This document shows positions 5,908-10,451 of a stretch of DNA of 10,451 bases, piece after piece. The notes beneath the pieces are model-generated. The model was not told the DNA's origin, made no database searches, and worked only from the letters and a program-made list of their open reading frames with translations. The DNA lies in NCBI GenBank assembly GCA_025800435.1, contig JAOXRV010000235.1:1-10451 (forward strand), in the 5' to 3' direction. Source of the DNA: Cellvibrionaceae bacterium. Lineage in GTDB: Bacteria; Pseudomonadota; Gammaproteobacteria; Pseudomonadales; Cellvibrionaceae. Each line of letters begins with the position of its first letter. Within the stretch, counting starts at the first letter, position 1. The position numbers and the translations under genes are program-made.

Positions 5908-7107
5908 TTAATTGAGGCGCTGGGCAATATCGACCACCAGAATCCGGGCCAGTTGGTTTTTGCTCAGTTGCTCCAGGGTTTTGCTGCCCTGGGCATCTAC
6001 CAGTGTCACTTGATTTTCATCACTGTTAAAGCCAATGCCCGCCTGGGAGACATCATTGGCAATGACTAAATCCAAATTCTTGCGCTCCAGCTTGCCGCGG
6101 GCGTATCTTTCTACATCTTGGGTTTCGGCGGCAAAGCCAACACAAAATGGCCGCTTGGGGCTGGCTGCTACCGCGGCGATAATGTCAGGGTTTTTAACTA
6201 ACTCAAGCAGCATAGTATCTGTGTCGGCCTTTTTCTTAATTTTTTGATCTTCAACTGTGGCCGGGCGGTAATCGGCCACCGCCGCTGAGGCAATAAACAC
6301 ATCGCAATTATCCAGGCTGGCCAGGGCGGCGCGGTGCATTTGCTCGGCGCTTTGTACCGCGACTCTTTCACACTTGGGCGGGCAATCGAGCTGGGTGGGG
6401 CCGCTAATTAAGGTGGTGTGGGCACCGGCCTCGGCACAGGCCGCAGCCAGCGCATAGCCCATTTTACCCGAGCTGTGGTTGCTGATATAACGCACCGGAT
6501 CAATTGCCTCGCGGGTGGGACCGGCGGTAATCACCACGTGCTTGCCGGCCAGCGCGCCGCTGTTAAATTGGCGCTCGGCCAAATTCACCAGCTCGTCTAC
6601 TTCCAGCATGCGCCCGGGGCCGACATCGCCACAGGCCTGGGCCCCGCTGGCCGGGCCCCAAACGGCGATATTGCGCTGGGCCAACAGCGCTAGATTATCC
6701 TGGGTGGCTTGATTGGCGTACATGGCCTGGTTCATGGCTGGCGCCAGGGCTAGCTGGCTGCGCCGGGCCAGGCAAATAGTGCTGAGTAGATCGTCGCCCT
6801 GGCCCTGTGCCAGGCGGGCGATAAAGTCGGCGCTGGCCGGTGCCACTATAATTAAATCGCCCCAGCGGGCCAGCTCAATATGGCCCATGCCGGCCTCGGC
6901 CTCGGGGTCGAGCAGCTCGGTGTGTACCGGGTGGCCGGACAGCGCTTGCAGGGTTAGGGGGGTAATAAATTCTTGGGCGGCGCGGGTCATGGCCACCCTG
7001 ACAGTGGCGCCTCGGTCTTGCAGGCGGCGCACCAGCTCGGCGCTTTTATAGGCGGCAATGCCTCCGGTGATCCCCACCAGAATCTGCTTATTGGCCAAAG
7101 AACTCAT
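5908..7107 (-). CDS. coaBC: Bifunctional phosphopantothenoylcysteine synthetase/decarboxylase
   Basis: CoaBC makes 4'-phosphopantothenoylcysteine and decarboxylates it to 4'-phosphopantetheine in coenzyme A synthesis. The 399-residue protein has both halves. The N-terminal flavin-dependent decarboxylase (CoaC) shows GITGGIAAYK (12-21), the active-site His76 in GHIELARWGD, PAMN (123-126) and the substrate flap ACGDVGPGRM with Cys159. The C-terminal CTP-dependent synthetase (CoaB, from about 188) shows TAGPTREAIDPVRYISNHSSGKMG, ASAAVADYRP (273-282), Lys289 in the KIKKK stretch and ANDVS (350-354). I chose ATG at 7107 because AAGG (7116-7119 on the complement) lies 8 bases upstream and the protein then begins as family members do; an upstream in-frame extension is not supported. 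It heads the coaBC-algC-argB cluster and diverges from radC. The usual downstream neighbour dut is missing. Confidence 0.97.
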   Translation of the reverse strand: MSSLANKQILVGITGGIAAYKSAELVRRLQDRGATVRVAMTRAAQEFITPLTLQALSGHPVHTELLDPEAEAGMGHIELARWGDLIIVAPASADFIARLAQGQGDDLLSTICLARRSQLALAPAMNQAMYANQATQDNLALLAQRNIAVWGPASGAQACGDVGPGRMLEVDELVNLAERQFNSGALAGKHVVITAGPTREAIDPVRYISNHSSGKMGYALAAACAEAGAHTTLISGPTQLDCPPKCERVAVQSAEQMHRAALASLDNCDVFIASAAVADYRPATVEDQKIKKKADTDTMLLELVKNPDIIAAVAASPKRPFCVGFAAETQDVERYARGKLERKNLDLVIANDVSQAGIGFNSDENQVTLVDAQGSKTLEQLSKNQLARILVVDIAQRLN

Positions 7108-7252
7108 GAATTCTACCTTACCGGCACACCGGCTTTGAATTGGGTAGTTTGGCCGACTGGGGCCAGCTAACAAAGGGCGTAAGATACCATTTTACCCCCT
7201 GTGGGGTGAACTACTCGAAGCTCGATCACCTTTTTACCTGATAGCAACGCAA
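7108..7252. promoter_or_regulatory. Divergent coaBC/radC intergenic region with a GC dyad
   Basis: These 145 bases must hold the promoters of both divergent genes, but no convincing -35/-10 pair was found by eye. There is a perfect dyad, ACCCC-CTGT-GGGGT (7194-7207), without a T-run on either side, which could be a protein-binding site. radC lacks a clear Shine-Dalgarno sequence in the bases before its ATG. Confidence 0.3.
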
Positions 7253-7927
7253 ATGACGATAAAACAATGGCCCGCCAGTGAGCGGCCCCGGGAAAAACTG
7301 CTGCAACAGGGCCCCTCGGCCCTGTCCGATGCCGAGTTGTTGGCAATCTTTTTACGCACCGGTGTGGCCGGGGCCTCGGCGGTGGATCTGGCGCGTCAGT
7401 TGCTGGGCAGTTTTGGAAGTTTGCGCGGCCTGTTGGAGGCCAGCCGCGAGGAATTCTGCCGCCAGCACGGCCTGGGTCAGGCCAAATACAGCCAGCTACA
7501 GGCAGTGCTGGAGATGAGCCGGCGCCACCTCGGCGAGCAATTGCAGCGGGGCGAGGCCCTCAACAATCCCAGCGCCGTGCGCCGTTATTTGAGCTCGCGC
7601 CTGCGCCACCGTCAGCGCGAGGTGTTTGCGGTGTTGCTGCTCGATAGCCAGCACCGCCTGATTCGCTATGAGGAGGTGTTTGAAGGCACTATCGATGGCG
7701 CCAATGTCTACCCCAGAGAGCTGGTTAAGTTGGCTCTGGGGCATAATGCTGCGGCCCTGATTGTGGCCCATAATCACCCTTCGGGGGTAGCCGAGCCCAG
7801 CCGCGCCGACCGCCTGATAACCGAGCGCATCAGCGCCGCCCTGGAGCTGGTCGGGGTGCGCCTGCTGGACCATATGGTTGTGGGGGATGGCGAGGTCTGC
7901 TCCCTGGCCGAGCGGGGGTTGTTATAG
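7253..7927 (+). CDS. radC: RadC-family JAMM/MPN+ protein
   Basis: RadC proteins were named for DNA repair, but that role was later doubted and their cellular function is unsettled. The 224-residue product matches the family. The N-terminal part (about 5-95) has the RPREKLLQQGPSALSDAELLAIFLRTG start and a helix-hairpin-helix-like segment. The C-terminal JAMM domain has the metal-binding set HNHPSGVAEPSRAD (173-186: His173, His175, Asp186) and a conserved EEVFEGTIDGANVYPRE stretch (140-156) with the expected acidic residues, so a Zn-dependent hydrolase fold is intact. ATG at 7253 fits the family start MTIKQWPASERPREK, though the ribosome binding site is weak. It is divergent from coaBC and upstream of rpmB, the classic gammaproteobacterial order. 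Confidence 0.94.
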   Translation: MTIKQWPASERPREKLLQQGPSALSDAELLAIFLRTGVAGASAVDLARQLLGSFGSLRGLLEASREEFCRQHGLGQAKYSQLQAVLEMSRRHLGEQLQRGEALNNPSAVRRYLSSRLRHRQREVFAVLLLDSQHRLIRYEEVFEGTIDGANVYPRELVKLALGHNAAALIVAHNHPSGVAEPSRADRLITERISAALELVGVRLLDHMVVGDGEVCSLAERGLL

Positions 7928-8007
7928 CCCCAATTGTGCTCCAGCTAGGCCCTTGGCACTAAATAGCCCGTTTGGGCCAAGCTCTGGGCAAAAAATCGGC
8001 GCAAAAG

Positions 8008-8036
8008 TTGAATCTGGGGGGCTGTTCTGGTATAAA
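8008..8036 (+). promoter_or_regulatory. Sigma70-type promoter of rpmB-rpmG
   Basis: TTGAAT (8008-8013), a 17-base spacer and TATAAA (8031-8036) give a near-consensus promoter, with A-rich stretches upstream (7989-7996 and 8003-8007). The bases after the -10 (ACGCCGC) form a GC-rich discriminator, as in ribosomal genes under growth-rate or ppGpp control. Expected start is near 8043, giving a leader of about 165 bases. The rest of the 282-base radC-rpmB gap (7928-8209) holds the leader hairpins and no convincing gene. Confidence 0.75.
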
Positions 8037-8038
8037 AC

Positions 8039-8067
8039 GCCGCTCTCTGCGGCCGGGGTCTGCCCCG
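8039..8067 (+). promoter_or_regulatory. Tandem hairpins at the start of the rpmB leader
   Basis: Two perfect five-base-pair stems lie back to back: GCCGC-TCTCT-GCGGC (8039-8053) and CGGGG-TCTG-CCCCG (8054-8067). With a start site near 8043 the first stem would be cut at its 5' side, so only the second is certain to form in the RNA. No T-run follows, so this is not a terminator. A role in leader stability or autoregulation is conjecture. Confidence 0.4.
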
Positions 8068-8209
8068 CCCGATGTGTTTCGGTCAATCGAGCACCGTATT
8101 CGGGCACCCGCAGGCCCAACAATGAGTCGAATGTTTAGTAGCGATTCGCTGTGTTTTCCCCACTAAATGAGTGGAAGGCGGCAGTGATGATTAAGGTAGA
8201 GGCCAAAAG

Positions 8210-8446
8210 ATGTCTAAGGTATGTCAGGTTACCGGCAAGCGCCCTGTAACTGGTAATAATGTTTCCCACGCAAAAAACCACACTAAGCGTCGTTTTTTGC
8301 CCAATCTGCACACCCACCGTTTCTGGGTTGAGTCAGAGAAGCGCTTCGTTAAGTTGCGTGTATCTGCCAAGGGTATGCGTATCATTGATAAAAAAGGCAT
8401 CGAGACGGTTCTGGCCGAAGTTCGTGCCCGCGGCGAAAAAGTTTAA
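8210..8446 (+). CDS. rpmB: 50S ribosomal protein L28
   Basis: L28 (bL28) is a small basic protein of the large ribosomal subunit. The 78-residue product is full length and follows the E. coli sequence closely from memory: MSKVCQVTGKRPVTGNN, TKRRFLPNLHTHRFWVESE (25-43) and LRVSAKGMRIIDKKGIETVL (49-68). It has a single Cys and no paired CxxC motifs, so it is the zinc-independent type. The start at 8210 has GAGG (8199-8202) at a spacing of 7. It is the first gene of a two-gene unit with rpmG, 29 bases downstream, under the strong promoter at 8008-8036. Confidence 0.98.
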   Translation: MSKVCQVTGKRPVTGNNVSHAKNHTKRRFLPNLHTHRFWVESEKRFVKLRVSAKGMRIIDKKGIETVLAEVRARGEKV

Positions 8447-8475
8447 GCGCCAGCTAACCGGAAGGAGAATCCCCC

Positions 8476-8631
8476 ATGCGAGAAAAGATCCGTTTAAATT
8501 CAAGTGCTGGTACTGGTCACTTCTACACCACTGACAAGAACAAGCGCAATATGCCTGAAAAGATGGAAATCAAAAAGTACGATCCCGTGGTTCGCAAGCA
8601 CGTGATGTACAAAGAAGGCAAAATTAAGTAA
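8476..8631 (+). CDS. rpmG: 50S ribosomal protein L33
   Basis: L33 (bL33) is a small protein of the large ribosomal subunit near the E site. Translating from ATG at 8476 gives 51 residues, starting MREKIRLNSSAGTGHFYTTD and continuing KNKRNMPEKMEIKKYDPVVR, then KHVMYKEGKIK and a TAA stop. It is a typical short gammaproteobacterial L33. No Cys is present, so this is the zinc-free form and does not depend on zinc supply. AAGGAG (8462-8467) is a strong ribosome binding site 8 bases upstream. It follows rpmB by 29 bases and is closed by the terminator at 8654-8679, so the two are cotranscribed. Confidence 0.98.
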   Translation: MREKIRLNSSAGTGHFYTTDKNKRNMPEKMEIKKYDPVVRKHVMYKEGKIK

Positions 8632-8653
8632 TTCTGCCTCTTTGCTGATTTTC

Positions 8654-8679
8654 AAAACCCGGCTGCGGCCGGGTTTTTT
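8654..8679 (+). terminator. Intrinsic terminator of rpmB-rpmG
   Basis: AAAACCCGGC (8654-8663), loop TGCG and GCCGGGTTTT form a stem of up to ten base pairs, of which six are G-C, ending in a run of six T (8674-8679). It lies 22 bases after the rpmG stop. Confidence 0.93.
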
Positions 8680-8798
8680 GTCGCTGCAGTTTGGCCGACG
8701 CCCGTAAACTGGCGTGTAAAAACCCTTCTGGCTTGTAAAATCCCCTTTTCTGCCCATACCATTGCCACCTAATCACTGGTAGCAGACAGGTATTCACG

Positions 8799-9665
8799 GT
8801 GTTGCTTAAAGCGTTTTGGGTACGGTGCCCAATGGTTAGTTTGTCGGTAGCGATTGTCTGCCTTTATTGCAGTGGCAGTTATGCTGCCCAGGCCAATAGG
8901 CTTGAGCATGAGCGATTTTCGGTTTACCTCAAAGGTGAGGCCGAATACGCAAGGCCGCTAACCTTGGTGGTAGAAGACAAAGGCTGCCACAGCTATGCCC
9001 TGGTCAATAGCTTTGAGCGGGATGACAGCGCCGGGATAATTAAGGTATCCATTCAACATAACTCAAACAGCTTTGCGACTTGTCGAGGCCCAGGCATACA
9101 CTATTTCCCCCTGCCCCATAAGTTTGGCGGGCAAGCTGAGCTGCGAGTGTTTGCCGCCGATGACGACTCTAAGCTGCCCGCCTTTGAGCAAGCCAATTAT
9201 GTCGGTAGTTTGGTTTTTACAGTAAACGCTATAGGTGCCGATAAATTCGCACTTGAATCCCCTGCCCCGGCTTCGCTGCAAAGCGGCATCGGCCTAATTC
9301 GCGGCTGGGCCTGCTCGCTGAGCTACCTGGAGATGGCCATCGACGATGGCGAGCGCTTCCCCATCGCTTACGGCACCAGCCGTGTGGATACCCGGGGCGT
9401 CTGTGGCGATGAGAACAACGGCTTTGGCATGGTGTTTAACTGGGGGCTGCTCAGCCCGGGCGAACACAACTTAAAGCTGTGGCGAGACGGGCCTACTGAG
9501 CCCATAGCCGAGGTCAATTTTACCGTGGGCGGCCTGGGTGAGGCGTTTATCCGCGGCCTGACCGGCACTTATACCTTAGAGGCCTTCCCCACTCCAGGCG
9601 AGTCAACGCTGATTGAATGGCGGCAGGACTTGCAGAATTTTATTATCCTCGAAAAGCGCGATTAG
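8799..9665 (+). CDS. Secreted protein of unknown function with a GWAC/NGFG-type C-terminal domain
   Basis: The 288-residue product begins with a signal peptide (Lys4/Arg9, then a hydrophobic core about 12-27) and a likely cleavage after SYA near residue 29, so it should reach the periplasm or beyond. The middle (about 30-145) has several Cys pairs and no domain I recognise. The C-terminal part (about 150-288) has the string GIGLIRGWAC, a GTSRVDTRGVCGDENNGFGM stretch, FNWGLLSPGEHNLKLWRDG and LEAFPTPG followed by IEWRQDLQNFII. I have seen very similar strings in unnamed bacterial exported proteins, sometimes as a tail module, but know no function. I chose GTG at 8799 with GACAGG (8785-8790) upstream because it supplies the positive start of the signal peptide; ATG at 8832 is the alternative. 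It stands alone between the rpmG terminator and a TetR gene. Confidence 0.7.
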   Translation: MLLKAFWVRCPMVSLSVAIVCLYCSGSYAAQANRLEHERFSVYLKGEAEYARPLTLVVEDKGCHSYALVNSFERDDSAGIIKVSIQHNSNSFATCRGPGIHYFPLPHKFGGQAELRVFAADDDSKLPAFEQANYVGSLVFTVNAIGADKFALESPAPASLQSGIGLIRGWACSLSYLEMAIDDGERFPIAYGTSRVDTRGVCGDENNGFGMVFNWGLLSPGEHNLKLWRDGPTEPIAEVNFTVGGLGEAFIRGLTGTYTLEAFPTPGESTLIEWRQDLQNFIILEKRD

Positions 9666-9731
9666 CAGCGGCTACAACACCTACCTGTCATTTTTTGCCG
9701 GCAAATCGAGCCTTTTAGCCTTGGTGTTAAT

Positions 9732-9761
9732 CTAGTTTTGTAGCGATCATTACAAAACTAG
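9732..9761. promoter_or_regulatory. Putative TetR operator, perfect 11-base inverted repeat
   Basis: The arms CTAGTTTTGTA (9732-9742) and TACAAAACTAG (9751-9761) are perfect complements separated by eight bases (GCGATCAT, itself centred on GATC). The dyad ends 18 bases before the TetR start, in the size range of TetR-family operators, and probably overlaps the promoter. Autorepression of the regulator and its overlapping partner is the simple reading. There is no T-run after it, so it is not a terminator. Confidence 0.7.
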
Positions 9762-9779
9762 TAAAAAGCGGCCAAGCCC

Positions 9780-10370
9780 ATGCCCAGACCCCAATCCTTT
9801 AAGCGCGAAGCGGTGCTCAATAAAGCCATGTTGCTGTTCTGGCAGCGGGGCTATTTGGCCACCAGCGTGCAAGACTTGCAGGCCGCTACCGGGCTTGGCC
9901 CGGGCAGCCTCTACAACAGCTTTGGCAGCAAAGACGCGATCTTTGTCGAGGCGCTGGAAACCTATGTCGAGCGAGTGGTGAAAGGCCGCTGCGAGCGTTA
10001 TCTGAGGCCAGAGTTGGGCCTTGATGGCCTACTGCACTACTTAATCTCTACCCGAGTCGAGGACAATGCTGACTGGGGTTGCCTATTGATTAATAGCGCC
10101 CAGTTGCGTGAGCTGCCCACGGCTGCCACCGCCTGTTTGCAACGCGGCCAGGCAACAGTGCGCCGCTATCTATTGGCGCTGCTGCAGCGGGCCGAGGCCG
10201 AGGGAGAGTTGGCTGGCCACTGGCAGTTGCCGCTGTTGGTAAGCCAACTGGAAATTTTTACCCGAGGCCTATTGTTACAGGGTCAGTTGGGTCAGGCCCC
10301 CAAAGCGGGAGAAATTAAAGCGATGTTTCAACAAGTGTTAAACACGGAGGCCGGTGATGGCAGTCAGTGA
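9780..10370 (+). CDS. TetR/AcrR-family transcriptional regulator
   Basis: The 196-residue protein has the TetR N-terminal DNA-binding domain: a helix at about 8-24 (KREAVLNKAMLLFWQRGY) and a helix-turn-helix at about 27-50, ending in SLYNSFGSKDAIF (43-55). The C-terminal ligand and dimer domain carries GCLLINSAQL (100-109) with Cys101 just after a Trp-Gly pair. That motif recalls TetR subfamilies sensing small electrophiles or organic acids, such as NemR or AcuR, but the ligand cannot be read from sequence. ATG at 9780 is the natural start, MPRPQSFKRE being typical. Its stop lies inside the next gene, which starts at 10357, so the two overlap by 14 bases and are surely cotranscribed. The dyad at 9732-9761 is its likely binding site. 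Confidence 0.9.
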   Translation: MPRPQSFKREAVLNKAMLLFWQRGYLATSVQDLQAATGLGPGSLYNSFGSKDAIFVEALETYVERVVKGRCERYLRPELGLDGLLHYLISTRVEDNADWGCLLINSAQLRELPTAATACLQRGQATVRRYLLALLQRAEAEGELAGHWQLPLLVSQLEIFTRGLLLQGQLGQAPKAGEIKAMFQQVLNTEAGDGSQ

Positions 10371-10451
10371 AGGCAAGCAATTTTGGGTTAAACGATCCCA
10401 GTTAGACGATACCCAGTGGCGCGAACAGCCACAGCAAGATTTGGCCGAGGG
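10357..10451 (+). CDS. Start of a gene running off the right edge, possible DUF2855 protein
   Basis: ATG at 10357 has an excellent GGAGG (10346-10350) 6 bases upstream, inside the TetR gene. The 31 complete codons read MAVSEGKQFWVKRSQLDDTQ, then WREQPQQDLAE. The FWVKRSQLDDTQW followed by an acidic, Leu-Ala-Glu-Gly segment resembles the start of DUF2855 proteins, which I recall as relatives of zinc-free alcohol/quinone oxidoreductases, often beside TetR genes. Too little is present for a firm family call. Overlap with the regulator suggests translational coupling and shared control. Confidence 0.5.
   Translation, partial: MAVSEGKQFWVKRSQLDDTQWREQPQQDLAE

Noticed and set aside
7108..7173. Upstream extension of coaBC
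   Set aside because: ATG at 7107 has AAGG at a good spacing and starts like CoaBC proteins.
7952..7981. Inverted repeat CTTGGC/GCCAAG after radC as a terminator
   Set aside because: The loop is 18 bases and there is no T-run.
8122..8166. Fourteen-codon leader peptide before rpmB
   Set aside because: No Shine-Dalgarno sequence and no codon run suggesting attenuation.
9694..9705. Palindrome TTTGCCGGCAAA as terminator of the secreted-protein gene
   Set aside because: It has no loop-forming bases and no T-run following it, so it cannot act as a standard intrinsic terminator.
1..10451. Mobile element, CRISPR array, toxin-antitoxin or phage defence system
   Set aside because: No transposase, integrase, direct-repeat array, tRNA or defence-type protein is visible; gene order is conserved housekeeping synteny over most of the window.

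Overview
The window looks like chromosomal DNA of a gammaproteobacterium close to the Pseudomonadales/Cellvibrionales (marine Cellvibrio-like) group. The evidence is gene order plus protein similarity recalled from memory. crc/pyrE/DUF4124-type gene and argB/algC/coaBC/radC/rpmB/rpmG follow, in order, the arrangement I remember from Pseudomonas, with slmA next to them as in many gammaproteobacteria. Most of the window is conserved housekeeping sequence. I see no CRISPR array, tRNA, rRNA, transposase, integrase or phage gene.

Layout. At the left edge (1-183, minus) is the start of a Crc-type protein of the exonuclease III fold, divergent from pyrE (345-986, plus). pyrE is followed after 15 bases by a secreted DUF4124-type protein with a long coiled coil (1002-1628, plus). 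Converging on this is slmA (1704-2297, minus), which has its own putative promoter. Upstream of it lies a minus-strand cluster transcribed coaBC (5908-7107), algC long form (3437-5890), argB (2502-3401). A terminator-like hairpin overlaps the argB stop. dut, which sits between coaBC and algC or slmA in the relatives I know, is absent: only 17 bases separate coaBC and algC.

radC (7253-7927, plus) diverges from coaBC. After a 282-base gap with a very good sigma70-type promoter and a structured leader come rpmB (8210-8446) and rpmG (8476-8631), closed by a strong intrinsic terminator at 8654-8679. Further right the content becomes accessory: a secreted protein of unknown function (8799-9665), then a TetR-family regulator (9780-10370) preceded by a perfect 11-base inverted repeat that is probably its operator. 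The regulator overlaps by 14 bases the start of a gene that runs off the right edge and resembles DUF2855 proteins.

How the genes fit together. pyrE (UMP synthesis), argB (arginine synthesis), coaBC (coenzyme A), algC (hexose phosphates for cell-surface polysaccharide), rpmB/rpmG (50S ribosome), radC and slmA (nucleoid occlusion) are core growth functions, and the clustering is ancestral synteny. Points deserving a second look are the altered active-site positions in the Crc-like protein, the AlgC with an N-terminal membrane-anchored module, the missing dut, an algC start with no Shine-Dalgarno sequence but an A-rich Crc/Hfq-like motif, the hairpin just before argB, the secreted protein's C-terminal domain, and the TetR operator with its translationally coupled partner. 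No clearly new multi-gene system is visible.
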